DNA from: Callorhinus ursinus
Taxonomy: Eukaryota; Chordata; Mammalia; Carnivora; Otariidae
Length of the DNA stretch: 64,000 nt
Direction of reading: 5' to 3'
NCBI RefSeq assembly: GCF_003265705.1
Contig: NW_020312827.1
Coordinates: 18,076,527 to 18,140,526, forward strand
In this document: positions 35,110-45,606 of the stretch, one piece after another
How positions within the stretch are numbered: position 1 is the stretch's first letter
How the letters are laid out: every line of letters begins with the position of its first letter
Made by a program: the position numbers and the translations under genes
Notes under the pieces: generated by a model
What the model saw: only the letters and a program-made list of their open reading frames with translations
What the model was told of the DNA's origin: nothing
The model's database searches: none

Positions 35110-37140
35110 AAGAGAAATTAGGATATTGTTACCTAAAAAATTAATAATAAAGGTAAAATGAGAAATGACTTTAAAACCAAATAACTAAATGAAACAAAAC
35201 ATCAAGTGATGTATTGGAAAAATAAATGATTAGGAGTAAATGTTTTCATGCAACAGAAATGGCCCTGATGACCTGTTGAATGTGTGGGTGAACTTGAAAA
35301 ATTAAAGGAAACCAGGATCCAGATGAAGAGGAAGCAGGGCCAGCCTGGTATGGCCCCTTATTTAGTGGAGACTGGTGAGGAACATCAAGTCAGGATACCA
35401 TCCAGGCTCTTCCAGGCTGATGAGCGTCTCCTATTTTTACTTTTATTCTGAGATTATCCTCATCTTAGCTTTGGTCTCCACCTTCCCAGCAGAATCTCAT
35501 CTGTCTTTTTGAGTTACAAACTTGACTAGACGACAGGGGTAGCTGGATTCTTTTTGTTTTTGTTTTTTTTTTTGATTGCCAACTCCATCAGGTCTGCACA
35601 TAAAGAATATATAGGAAATCTCCCAAAGGAAAACTGAGTTCCTCTTCCCAGAGTAAGGGGGAATGCCCAGCCAGGCTGGAATTATAAATGTTTTCTATGG
35701 CTCCAGTTATTGTCACAGCTGTCATGAATTTAAAGCCAGAAAGTAAGTCAAAGATCTATCTGAAAAATACAATGGGTTAATGAGGTGACATCTTGTTATG
35801 ATCGTGACTACTCTTGGGATTTTAAGAATGAGCTGTGTGACCTCTGTATCTACCCACTGTAGTATTTTTCTGATGAAGCACATCAGGGTCCCCCTTAACT
35901 CCCAATAAAGCATACGACCATTCTTTATGCACTAGCCACCCTCAGTAACCCAGTAACTGATATCAGGTATAGTAGTTAACTCTGGGTTCATTTTCACCAT
36001 TATTACACTTCAATATTTTTTTCAGGTTTAATTTCTACTGTTGAAACCTCTTTGGTAAGTAAATTTGAAAGTGTGACTTTTCTTTCTATTTTCTTCATTT
36101 TCTATATGCAGAAGCTAAAAAGAGCCATGAAACTCAATTATTCTGATTCTTCACGGCTGATCTACATGAAACAGACCACACAGCTAGCACACAGAAACAT
36201 CATCCCCAATTGTGTGGCATCAAACAATACTTTGCGGAATTAGTCTCAGGAGGATCAAACATCTCAGTATCACTGACTCTTGTGATGTGTGCCAGGACAA
36301 AAGGCACAGGGGGAAAGCTCACTGCCATGGTCCGAGGTGTGTCTGAAATTTTCTAGCACTGCTATCTGAAATCACTAAGGTCACATGCAGAGACCATCAT
36401 AGTTAACTCTTCCACTGGATTCTGTTACCTCAAGCCGCATGGTTAAGTGGCCAAATCAAGACAGATGTTGAAAGGATTTTTTGTTTGCTAATAACAGATG
36501 TTTAAGTGGTAACAGATAATGATGACTTTAAAACTCAGTTTCATTGCATGATCTAGGTATTGTGTTAACACTTAGTTTTGACAGGAGTAAATTCTTAGGC
36601 AATTAGAAAAGCTTTCAGAGTGTATCAGTATATTACGAAGCTTTCTAGAATTTATTTTTTAAATATGCTCTATTTATATTACCTTTCTGAGGGTGGGAAA
36701 CTTTTTAGTTTTTAGTTTGAATTCTCTCAAAGCAGGAAATGCTAGTTTATCTGAGAGGTAAGTCAAATGAATCACCAGTAGAGGGTTGGGGAAATGATGG
36801 GATGAAGCCAATTAAGGAAGTGTTACCAAGCACATTACCACTACAGACAACTGGAGCTGAATCCCAGTGGACGATCAGAGTCAACTGTGTTGCAGTGTTA
36901 TTCTACCTGAGAGATAGGGAGCTAGACTATTTTCCACCAACTCTCTGTTACTGGGTAATAACTTACCTGGGGACTCTAATTCCCAGCCCTTTCCAGTCAG
37001 TCCTGCCCTGAGCAGAGCTGGCTCTGGTGGCTAAAGGAAGCCCTTAGTCATAAAAACCATAGATTTGGGAAGTTGGAAGTCAGATCACTATGCCAGGGGA
37101 ATAGAAGCAAGACACTGTAAGTATTTGCTACAGAGTTATA
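35110..37140. other. Unique-looking DNA, no gene seen
   Basis: About 2 kb with no recognised interspersed repeat apart from a poly(T) at 35561-35572. Frames at 35722-35913 (minus), 36052-36243 and 36739-37011 (plus) carry no recognised domain. Confidence 0.
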
Positions 37141-37148
37141 TCAACACT

Positions 37149-37190
37149 TCTTTTCTTTCTTTCTTTCTCTCTCTTTCTCCCTTTCTTTTC

Positions 37191-37254
<64 letters not shown>

Positions 37255-37299
37255 TTTCTTTCTTTCTCTTTCTTCTTTTTTCTTTTCTTTTCTTTTTTT
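37149..37299. repeat. (TTTC)n microsatellite
   Basis: A long CTTT/TTTC tract with CTCT interruptions at both ends. Open frames across it are artefacts of the repeat. Confidence 0.
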
Positions 37300-37322
37300 A
37301 ACATATAGAAACTAGGGCAAAG

Positions 37323-37496
37323 CGTACCTGGGTGGCTCAGATGGTTAAGCAACTGCCTTAGGCTCAGGTCATGATCCCAGGGTCCTGGGATCGAGTCCTG
37401 CATCGGGCTCCCTGCTCAGTGGGAAGCCTGCTTCTCCCTCTGCCTCTCTCTCTCTCTGTCTCTTATGAAAAAATAAATGAAATTTAAAAAAAAAAA
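37323..37496 (+). mobile_element. Carnivore SINE, simple-CT subtype
   Basis: GTACCTGGGTGGCTCAGATGG head, GTGGGAAGCCTGCTTCTCC body, then a short CT tract. TSD GAAACTAGGGCAAAG versus GGAACTAGGGCAAAG (37308-37322 and 37497-37511). Confidence 0.
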
Positions 37497-37511
37497 GGAA
37501 CTAGGGCAAAG

Positions 37512-38138
37512 ATTTTATGCAGTTTTTTTATTTCAAGAATACAAAGAAATCCACTGGGCTAATTGGCCTGGGAAATGTGCAAATGCATATTAAAATAAAA
37601 ACAATGAATTAAACTAATCTATTTTATTGCATGTCCCTAATCCCCAAGAAGATAAAAGGAACCAATGTCTACTCTGCCCCGTTTCCAATAGTTATGAGTC
37701 ATACATTGAACCAGTGATGTTATGAGAACCTTTCAGAAAGTCATAAATAAGTAGCCTTCCATAATTCAATGTAGTGTTTCGTAGCTGAAAGAATCATGTC
37801 TACATCGTGCTTCTGATGGTAACTTCACTAACTTCAGATGAGTTCACCTCAACTCAGACCAAACATACAATTTAATTCCAGTTGGGGTGTATATTCGATT
37901 ACACTATATTCTGTTAGTACTTACTGTGTGCTAACAATCTGAAATGTGAATGTGACTTTATCAATAAGGGACATTAACTTGAGAAGGAAAGACTGATCTC
38001 TATAATAAAATGAGTAACATATGTAGAAATTATTTCTAAAACAATTTTTTATCAATTATTGTTGATCAATCTGGTTTTTAAGAGTGCTTGTCCACAATGC
38101 GCTTGCTGTTTATTTTTATGGTATAATTCCATGTTTAT
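37512..38138. other. AT-rich DNA, no gene seen
   Basis: No supported feature. Confidence 0.
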
Positions 38139-38256
38139 TTATTTTTCCAGACGTTTTTATAAAAATTTTCAAATACACAGCTAAATTGGACCCATATACC
38201 CATGATCTGCATCCTACAATTAACATTTGACTATATTTTCCTTATTACATAAATCT

Positions 38257-38756
38257 ATTAGTTTCTTATTAGTGCTATAATATGTTACCACAAATTCAGT
38301 GGCTTAAGACAACACAAATTAAAAAAAAAAAGACAACACAAATTTATTATCTCACAAACCTGGAGGTCAGAAAGCTAAAACAGGTCTCATGAAGCTAAAA
38401 ATGAAGATGTTGGCAGGGCTATGTTCTCATCATATGACTTTCTGGAGACTCGAGGGAAAAATCCATCCCCTTGACTTTTCCAGCGGTTAGCGGCCACCTG
38501 CATTCTTTGGCTCCTGGTCCCCCTCCTCCACCTTCAAGTTCAGAAGTAAGGTATCTTCAAATCTTTTTCTGACTTTGATCCCTGTTTCCCTTGCCACATC
38601 TCCTTCTCTGACCCTTCTGCTTCATTCTTTTATTTTTTAAGGACCCTTGTTATAATATTGGGCCCAGGATAACCCAGGTTCATCTTCCCCTTTTAAGATA
38701 CTTAATGACATCTGCAAAAACCCCATTCTCATGTGATGTAACATTCACAATTTCAC
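38257..38756 (-). mobile_element. MLT1-like MaLR LTR, minus strand
   Basis: Reverse-complement MaLR layout: GTGCTATAATATGTTACCAC, CAGTGGCTTAAGACAACAC, ATTTATTATCTCACAAACC, TGGAGGTCAGAAAGC, then TTGGGCCCAGGATAACCCAG and GATACTTAATGACATCTGC. It contains the poly(A) scar at 38306-38344. No internal region is seen. Confidence 0.
38306..38344. repeat. Poly(A) tract flanked by a 15-bp direct repeat
   Basis: AAGACAACACAAATT occurs at 38306-38320 and 38330-38344 with nine A between. The first copy and the sequence after the second are continuous LTR sequence. Confidence 0.
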
Positions 38757-38830
38757 ATTATTCTGTCAACTGTACCATCTAACCACTGTTCATCACCCCT
38801 TCTATCCACTGACCATCTTTTCTTTTCTTT

Positions 38831-38848
38831 TTTTTTTTTTTTTTTTTT
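38831..38848. repeat. Poly(T) tract
   Basis: An uninterrupted T run preceded by TCTTTTCTTTTC. No SINE body follows it. Confidence 0.
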
Positions 38849-38960
38849 GGTGGCTTTCAAAGTAAATCACAGGATACTTATTCTTAAGGGTCACTCTCTA
38901 TTGAATTCTCAATAAAGACAAGTTATTCTGTATCTTTATGCTTTGTTTAAAGCAGCATAT

Positions 38961-39261
38961 ATTTTACAAATTCTTCATATTTTTCAAGAATTTGTCTATG
39001 TGAATGTTTACACAGTGCTACTCTATGCATGTATTTTTACTGATCTACTTGGTGTGTTAACACAGGGTGCCAATTTAAGAATATTTTAAATGTTTGTTTT
39101 GACATTTATTTTCTTTTTTCTGCTTTATATAAATATTTTGCTCTCAAGCAGTTCATATTGAACCCTTCTCACAATATTGGTTGATGAATAAAAAAAGAAA
39201 ATTCATGTTCCAGTAGAGTATTTTGTATTTGTGGGCTGAGTTTAACAGCAGTGTGGATCAT

Positions 39262-39263
<2 letters not shown>
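38961..39263. other. AT-rich DNA, no gene seen
   Basis: No supported feature. Confidence 0.
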
Positions 39264-39317
<54 letters not shown>

Positions 39318-39346
39318 TATACATATACATATATACACATATATAT
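39264..39346. repeat. Compound (AT)n(AC)n microsatellite
   Basis: About 18 AT units, then nine AC units, then mixed ATAC/ATATAC. The frame across it is a repeat artefact. Confidence 0.
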
Positions 39347-39375
39347 CTCCAAAATTATATATATATCATCCTTTA

Positions 39376-39586
39376 TTTTTTTGAAGTATTTTTTTTTAAG
39401 ATTTTATTTATTTATTTGACAGAGAGAGACACAGCGAGAGAGGGAACACAAGCAGGGGGAGTGGGAGAGGGAGAAGCAGGCTCCCCGCGGAGCAGGGAGC
39501 CTGATGTGGGGCTAGATCCCAGGACTCCAGGATCATGACCTGAGCCTAAGGCAGATGCTTAACCAACTGAGCCACCCAGGTGCCCC
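39376..39586 (-). mobile_element. Carnivore SINE, minus strand
   Basis: TTTTTTTTAAGATTTTATTT start and a GAGCCACCCAGGTGCCCC end, of the CCCACTCCCCCTGC subtype. The TSD ATATCATCCTTTA is perfect (39363-39375 and about 39588-39600). Confidence 0.
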
Positions 39587-39799
39587 TATATCATCCTTTA
39601 ATTAAGCAAAGATTTTGTCCCCCAAGGTGGGCATGTTCCTATAGAAATATGAAACGGTAAATGATTCAATTACTATTTAGATTTGTCTCTATAATATGAT
39701 ACCAACTTTGAACTTATCAATTCATATTATAATAACTATTGAACTAGAATTCACCATCCTCTCACTCAAAAGAAATTAATAAAGTTACAATGGTGATAA

Positions 39800-39925
39800 T
39801 ATTGATTGATATATATTGAGTATTGAATATGTGCCAGACACTGTGAATTATTTAATATTATCACTCCTATTTTAGAGATAAGGGGGAAAAAGTATAGGCA
39901 GATTGAGTAAAATGTTCATATAATT
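39800..39925 (-). mobile_element. MIR fossil, minus strand
   Basis: GAATATGTGCCAGACACTGTG, TTAATATTATCACTCC and TATTTTAGAGATAAGG match reverse-complement MIR. Confidence 0.
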
Positions 39926-40129
39926 AATTTGTATGAAACTAAGATGTAAGTAATCCTTCTGAGCATTTTGCTTGGGGCTCAGAGAGAGGCAGGGACCAAG
40001 GAAGACATTTTATTCAGTATGGATGGAATAAAGAGAAGCTTTCCAAGAGAGGTAACTTATTCCCTTGTTTGCTTTTTAATTATATAATGTATTGCCATCG
40101 GTGATAGTAGCCATGTTTTATATTAGATC

Positions 40130-40710
40130 TTCAGATTTAGTCATGTTCTAGTTAAAAGTTTGTAATCTTTTACTAACCTCTCTCTATTCCTACCACTCCC
40201 TCCCCCTCAGCCTTTGGAAACCACTTTTCTAGTTCCATTTCTATAAGTTTGACCCCTTCCTTTCTTCTTTCTTTTGTTGGTTGGGTCGTTCTTTTATTCC
40301 TTCTTTCCTTCCTTCCTTCCTTCCTTCCTTCCTTCCTTCCTTCCTTCCTTCCCTCCTTCCCTTCCATCATTTGTTTATTTTATTTCTCATATAAGTGATA
40401 CTACACAGTCTTTCTCTGTCTGGCTTATTTCACTTAACATAACGCCTTCAAGTTCTGTCCATGTTGTCACAAATGGCAGGATTTACTTCTTTCTCATGGC
40501 TGAATAATATTCCCCTATGAATATATAACACATTTTCTTTATCCATTCATCTGTTGATGCATATTACATTATTTTGGTTATTGTGAATAATTTGATATCT
40601 TCTTTTCATTTCTTTTGGATATAAACCCAAAAGTAGTATTGTTGGATTTTATGGCAGTTCCATTTTAAATTTTCTGATGACCCTCCATACTGTTTTCCAT
40701 AGTAACTGCA
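40130..40710 (-). mobile_element. L1 ORF2 3' part, minus strand, old
   Basis: Reverse-complement L1 text such as CTGTCTGGCTTATTTCACTT, CATGTTGTCACAAATGGC, CATGGCTGAATAATATTCC and CTCCATACTGTTTTCCATAG. A (TTCC)n tract lies inside it. It is 5'-truncated and dead. Confidence 0.
40297..40364. repeat. (TTCC)n microsatellite
   Basis: About 16 TTCC units with minor interruptions; frames on both strands across it are artefacts. Confidence 0.
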
Positions 40711-40813
40711 CCCAATGGAGACAACTTCTAGTGAACATGTTGGAGTCAGTCAGTTGTAGAAATCAGATTAGCATTTTCCAGACCAGGAAAACAGAATGAA
40801 AAAATACCCAGAG

Positions 40814-41030
40814 CAGTGTTTCTCAAGGTGGGATAATTTTACCCCCCCCCCAAGGGGCATTTGGTAATAATGTCTGGAGACATTGTTACCTGTTACACCA
40901 CCTAGTGTTGCTGCTGACCTCTAGTGGGTAGAGGCCAGGAATGCTCCTTTCCATCCTGCAATGCACAGCAAATCCACAACAAAAATTATCTGGTCCAAAA
41001 TATCAGTAGTGCCAAGGTTGAGAAACTCTA
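40814..41030 (+). mobile_element. MER20-like hAT transposon
   Basis: About 217 bp, close to the length I recall for MER20. It starts CAGTGTTTCTCAAGG and has GGGGCATTTGGTAATAATG, GTCTGGAGACATTG, TCTAGTGGGTAGAGGCCAGG, AATGCTCC, ATTATCTGGTCCAAAATATC and an end with GTTGAGAAACTC. Nearly full length. Non-coding. Confidence 0.
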
Positions 41031-41084
41031 ACCTAGAGCACACACAGATGCATGATAAATGGCAAGTGCAAGAAATAAATAGTT

Positions 41085-41215
41085 CCAGTGCCTTGAACAG
41101 AGGAATGAGGTGTACAGCAGGAAAGAGGAGAGTGATAAGTCAGCTATGGGTCAACCATGAATGATTTTGTACATTAGTCGAAGGACTCTGGACTTTATCC
41201 TCCAGAGAATGGATA
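41085..41215 (-). mobile_element. L2-like fossil fragment
   Basis: GAATGATTTTGTACATTAG and GGACTCTGGACTTTATCCTC resemble the segment also seen at 27330-27530. Tentative. Confidence 0.
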
Positions 41216-41304
41216 CATATAATGTATTGATGGCAATACATTATATTATTAAAAGCTATTTTTAATAGTTGGATAACGTGACAAATCTGTATATCTTGAG
41301 AGGA

Positions 41305-41395
41305 GGGGGTGCTTTATGAAAACAAAATAAGATAATGCATATGAAAGCAGTTTATAAAATTCTATATAAATTTTAAGCATTATTATTTCATATAA
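41305..41395 (+). mobile_element. MIR 3' fragment
   Basis: AATAAGATAATGCATATGAA, AGCAGTTTATAAAATTC and ATTTTAAGCATTATTATTTC match the MIR 3' half. Confidence 0.
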
Positions 41396-41399
41396 GTCT

Positions 41400-41950
41400 G
41401 ACCTCATCATTAAAATAGGTTGATATCAAGTGAGATTTATTAGAGCGATAAAAAATCACACAATTTGGCAAGCTCATCTGACAGTACTCCCATAATCTAA
41501 TGCATTGTTACTGTACCCCTAAATAAACTCAGTCATATGCTTTTTGATTTCTGTAAAAGTGCCATCTCTTGTTCTCTTCACAGCTATTTGTATTTCTGAC
41601 TCTTATTATGCATTCACATTACAAACCTGTCAGTCTACGAAGCCAGCTCTGCTCCAGCACCTTCTCAGGATTTAATAGTACCCATCGTGTTACTGATTTA
41701 GACAGACACAATTGCATGATAGAAAGGGAAGCACGTAGTTTTTCCAAATTGTCTTTTCTCTTCCTACTCTTTCCCTTCATCTTCTTTTTCTTTCGTGTTC
41801 TTCTCCCTGTCTTTTCTACAGAACCTGGCTAATGGCAATAGGAAAAGCTAACAAGAAAGAAACCCTTACCAAAGTCTGTGACATCTGATTGTGTTACTTG
41901 TGAGGTATAATCATACATGATTTTAAAAAATGACCTCTGGCAGGAATCCT
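41400..41950. other. No gene seen
   Basis: The 87-aa plus-strand frame at 41569-41832 has no recognised domain and is rich in Phe/Leu from CTT runs. Nothing supported. Confidence 0.
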
Positions 41951-42469
41951 CTAAGATACTCCCAGTGATCTTGCCTCTTGGTATTTACAGCTTTGTGTAA
42001 TTCTCTCCCCTTGAATAATTTGCTACTAATCAATACAATATGGCAATACTGAGGGAATGTCACTTCTGTAATTAGGTTACAAGAGACAGTGACTTCTGTC
42101 TTGCTGATAGACTCTGTCTCTCTCTCTCTTGTTGGTTTTGATAGAGCAAGCTGCCCCATGGGAGAGGTCCATGGGCCAAGGAATTGGGGGCAGACAGCAG
42201 TCATTAGTCAGCAAAGACTACCCTGGAGAATCTGAGGAACTGCCAATAACCACGAGTTACCTTGGAAGTGGATCCTTCTATAATTGGGCCTTTGGAAGAG
42301 ACCCCAGTCTCAGCAGACACTTTGATTGTTGGCTTCTGAGAGATTGTGGTAGAGAACCAGCTAAACCATGTGCAACTTCTGGACTCACAGAAACTATGAG
42401 ATAATAAGCCTGTGCTGTTTTAAGCTACTGATGTGGTAATCTGCTACACAGCAATTGGTAAGTAATAGC
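41951..42469 (+). mobile_element. MLT1-type MaLR LTR
   Basis: Long ordered match: AGTGATCTTGCCTCTTGG, TGTGTAATTCTCTCCCCTTG, TAATTAGGTTACAAGAGAC, TCTGTCTCTCTCTCTC, TGCCCCATGGGAGAGG, TGGAAGTGGATCCTTC, ACTTTGATTGTTGGCTTC, CACAGAAACTATGAGATAAT and TTTTAAGCTACTGATGTGG. The 91-aa and 93-aa frames on the two strands are fortuitous within the LTR. No internal region. Confidence 0.
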
Positions 42470-42735
42470 ACTCTTAGTCTAGATTCTTTCTGAAAAGAAA
42501 TTATTTTTCTCATCAACTGATAGGTGCCAAAGACACAAAGATGAAAAATGTGTGGACTTCAGAGGATAAAATCCCAAGGCAGCTTTGTTTCACTGTGACA
42601 TAAATGAACTTAATGAAGGTAAGATATGTTACAAAAATATAATTATTTCTGGCATCCTGAAATATAAGTGAAAAAAAATGAATTGTTTCTTCCCTTCCAT
42701 GGACATTCACCTTTGGATCTTTAACCATATAGAAA
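42470..42735. other. No feature recognised
   Basis: Short unclassified stretch. Confidence 0.
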
Positions 42736-42739
42736 GAAT

Positions 42740-43195
42740 GGTAAGATTTTGGACCCAAGTGTTGACACAATCTGTATTAGTTGGGGTAATAGTAACAACT
42801 GTAATAAATAAAACCCAAACCACAGCATACCCAGTAGCCATTTATCTCATTCACATAAAGTTCAAAATGCATGTTTCTTCTGATCTACATGATTTTCTCT
42901 TACCAGCATACATTACAAATCCTGGGTTTTTCAATCTTAAGGCTGTGCCATTTTCAATTCATTCCTGAGCTTTCCACAAAAGGGGGAAATGGCTAGAATA
43001 TTGCTCATAAGAAGATTTTGTGAGCAGTGTCAGGAATTGGTTTACATAATTTCTGCCAACATATCTTTGGCTATAAACTAGTGTAGTCATGCCTAATCCC
43101 AGGGAGACTGGGGAACGCAGTCTAGCTGTGCCCTGTGGGAAGTATAAATGGATATGGTGACCAGCAAACTAGGCCCTGCCATATGTTCTGACATA
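42740..43195. repeat. Probable ancient dispersed repeat, family unresolved
   Basis: CTGTATTAGTTGGGGTAATAG, CAGTAGCCATTTATCTCATT, CACATAAAGTTCAAAATGC and later AATCCCAGGGAGACTGGGG plus GCAGTCTAGCTGTGCCC recur together in a mammalian repeat I recognise but cannot name. The 96-aa frame at 42678-42968 lies partly in it and is not a gene. Confidence 0.
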
Positions 43196-43254
43196 CTTAG
43201 TACGTCAGTTTAAGTGACGTAACCATGGGTCTCTGTTTGTGTTGAAAGGGCAAA

Positions 43255-43520
43255 TAAAATATAGCATTTCTCTAACCTTACATTAATGGAAATTAATTGA
43301 TGAAAGTGTAATTCAATTGCAAGAAAACATTTGGGGCATTTGCAGGTTTACTAGGTGCATCACTTTAATTAGAATTATGTAATTCCATTATCATTTATTT
43401 TAACTAAATTTAAATTTCATGCCATTAGATCAACAGCATCTGAAAGAGAAAGAAATGACATTGCATCCCAATTGAGTTTATAGATTATAACATTCATTAA
43501 CCTTTCACCTAAATGAGTTA
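43255..43520. promoter_or_regulatory. Candidate conserved non-coding element
   Basis: A repeat-free block with a dense set of homeodomain-type words: CATTAATGGAAATTAATTGA, GTAATTCAATTGC, CTTTAATTAGAATTATGTAA, CCATTATC and CCATTAGA. No open frame. The composition resembles developmental enhancers in gene deserts; conservation itself cannot be seen from one sequence. Confidence 0.
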
Positions 43521-44400
43521 TTTCAGAGAGGTCTATGTGAACATGGGGTTAGGGAATTTAGTTTGCTCGAACTTTCCGAATGGAATCATGCTGCTTCTAA
43601 GTCCTAGACATGCCATTCTGCTTTCATGCTAGACTAGTCAGTTCCCAAAGCCTTAGTTTAACAAGTTCATGAAACAAATACATTTTTTTCTCTTTATACT
43701 CACCTAAACACTGATGTATTTTTAATCAGATGTTTTAACTATGACATTAAAATATCCTATTCATCAGTTTTTATGAGGTTTCTATCTCTTTTAACTAAAA
43801 AAAGCTCATCATAATTAATTTTGAATTAGAAATTACCTGGAAATCCTTTATTTGTGATTTTTTAGCAACTGCTTTTAACCACAGAAATGAAAATACGCTA
43901 TCCTTACCATTCTTAATTTCACAGGACACAAATGTGGCAGGACATTGTGATAAATTAAAGATGCTATGTTCAGACATCCAGATACCTTGCCCCTGCTCTG
44001 CTGGTACTCTAAAACTATGCAAAAATAAGAACTGGTAGGTTGGATGGGTGCTGTTAGGTATCTTGGTTTTGTAAAGCTGATAATGGATGATAGACCCAGA
44101 TTTTAAGGGCTCCCATCTAGAATGGCAAAGTCCAACAGGCATGTAGGCATTTGTTGGTAAAGCCACTGCCTTGAGGTATTCTGGTGGAATATTTAGTGAA
44201 GGACAGGTTTGGTCTCAGAGAGAGTTATGAAAGTGTAATGGAGCTCATTCTGGTTTAAGAAATACAGGATAAACTAGAGATATGTTATAAATTGTTCTTC
44301 TTTTAAATTGACGGTCGATAGGAGAAATCATATGCTCATCTTAAATTTGATCACCTAAGGATCAGAACTGTAACTGGAGGTCAAAAATTTCTCATATAAA
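43521..44400. other. No gene supported
   Basis: The minus strand has a 123-aa frame at 43795-44166 with no recognisable domain, signal or repeat. I treat it as chance; no poly(A) or exon signals frame it. Confidence 0.

Positions 44401-44401
<1 letters not shown>

Positions 44402-44445
<44 letters not shown>
44402..44445. repeat. (AC)n microsatellite
   Basis: 22 uninterrupted CA units. Confidence 0.
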
Positions 44446-44447
<2 letters not shown>

Positions 44448-44711
44448 TCAAAAAGTATTGGCTGAACAATGTTTTAACTTCCGTAGAGCACTTCATTTTT
44501 AATGGCTATTTATAAGGTCCTGTGATGAATTGAGTCATATATATAAAATGTTTTGACCTCCTTGGTGAGAGGTCATTTCAAATCAAATGATTATTATTAG
44601 TGGGGGTGAACACTGAACAAATAGAAGACAATTTTTGTCAGTTTATGAGGGAGAAACTTCAGAAAACTTTTTCCAAGATGGAATTCACCTAATTGATTTT
44701 TTGCTTATTTT

Positions 44712-45047
44712 TCAAAGATAACAACAGAGATTCATGGCTATTCTTTCGCAGAGTGTCCTGGATCTATTTTCAGGCCTGGATATTCTAAATTTGAATTTGG
44801 TTATACCAGAAATATTTGTTTCTGCTTTCATACCTAGTACAAGTTCAACCTTCTTTGAAGACCAACATTTCATCACCACATTCCTGTCTAGTTCTTTGAT
44901 CCCTTGAATCAAGTACCTGCATTTTTTAGCTTGATATACTTGCAATTGTTCCAATAGGCTCCTTACTTTATTTATTTCTTTTCTTTTTTGGAAGTTTAAT
45001 TCTGATAACTTGCCAGCTCTTTTGGCCCTCCAACTTGGCCTCGCCAT
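44712..45047 (-). other. 111-aa open frame, uncertain
   Basis: A Lys/Arg-rich frame of 111 codons on the minus strand, starting MARPSWRAKRAGKL and ending with a TGA. The middle is amphipathic and helix-like (KEINKVRSLLEQLQVYQAKK). The DNA does not match a repeat I know. It has no near poly(A) in the sense of a fresh retrocopy and no recognisable domain. It could be a fragment of an old processed pseudogene, an exon of an unseen gene, or chance. I do not assert that it is a gene. Confidence 0.
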
Positions 45048-45274
45048 TGTAAAAGCCTTATATCACATGATTGGTGACATAAGAGACAATAGTTATCAAC
45101 TACATTCAGTTAGTTAAAGGAAAAATTCCAGAAATTTAATGAAATTCAACTGATTTCTAATTATTAAAGTTCTTGGTTGTGTTCTTTTCTTTTCCCCTCT
45201 TTTTTATTATTTTTTTTTTGTATAACTACAGTAAGCTTCATGTTGTCATCAGAGTTTACTCTCTCTTTTGAAAA

Positions 45275-45484
45275 AAATTAAAAATTTTATTTATTTATGA
45301 GAGAGAGGGAGAGAGAGAGCATACAAAAGCAGGAGAGGGCCAGAGGGAGAGAGAGAATCTCAAGCAGACTCCCTGTTGAGCAAGGAGCCCAATAAGTTGG
45401 GCTCCATCTCACCACCCTGAGATCATGACCTGAGTGGAAACCAAAAGACAGACGCTTAACTGAATGAGCCATCCAGGTGACTCT
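45275..45484 (-). mobile_element. Old carnivore SINE, minus strand
   Basis: AAATTTTATTTATTTATGAGAG start, GA-rich body, then ACTGAATGAGCCATCCAGG head. More substitutions than the younger copies; no clear TSD. Confidence 0.
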
Positions 45485-45499
45485 TAAAACATTTTTTTT

Positions 45500-45606
45500 A
45501 ATTTAAAATTTTTAAAAGTAATCTTTATGTCTAACATGGGTTTCAAATTCACAACCTTGAGATCAAAAGTCACATACTCTGCTGACTGAGTCAGCCAGGT
45601 GTCCCA
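45500..45606 (-). mobile_element. Very old SINE fragment, minus strand
   Basis: AAAAGTAATCTTTATGTC, ATGGGTTTCAAATTCACAACC, TTGAGATCAAAAGTCACATA and GCTGACTGAGTCAGCCAGG. This is the short older carnivore SINE type that lacks the CT-rich body. Confidence 0.

Larger units (their letters stand above)
38140..38960 (-). mobile_element. Old L1-like 3' fragment split by an LTR
   Basis: 38145-38255 (TTTTTATAAAAATTTTCAAA, then CCATATACCCATGATCTGC) and 38765-38885 (ACTGTACCATCTAACC, then GGCTTTCAAAGTAAATCACAG) read as two halves of one old minus-strand repeat, interrupted by the LTR below. The L1 assignment is tentative. Confidence 0.

Noticed and set aside
37065..37403. Long frames on both strands rich in Ser/Phe/Leu or Lys/Glu
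   Set aside because: They are translations of the (TTTC)n microsatellite and the neighbouring SINE, not genes.
39251..39538. 95-aa plus-strand frame with YIYI and THTH repeats
   Set aside because: It reads through a microsatellite and then a minus-strand SINE.
40173..40507. Frames with repeated EGRK or PSFL units
   Set aside because: Artefacts of the (TTCC)n tract inside a minus-strand L1 fragment.
41923..42404. 91-93 aa frames on opposite strands
   Set aside because: Both lie in an MLT1-type LTR and resemble its nucleotide consensus, not a protein.
43795..44166. 123-aa minus-strand frame, the longest outside L1
   Set aside because: No domain, repeat, signal peptide or exon context recognised; one such frame in 64 kb is compatible with chance. 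A protein search would settle it.
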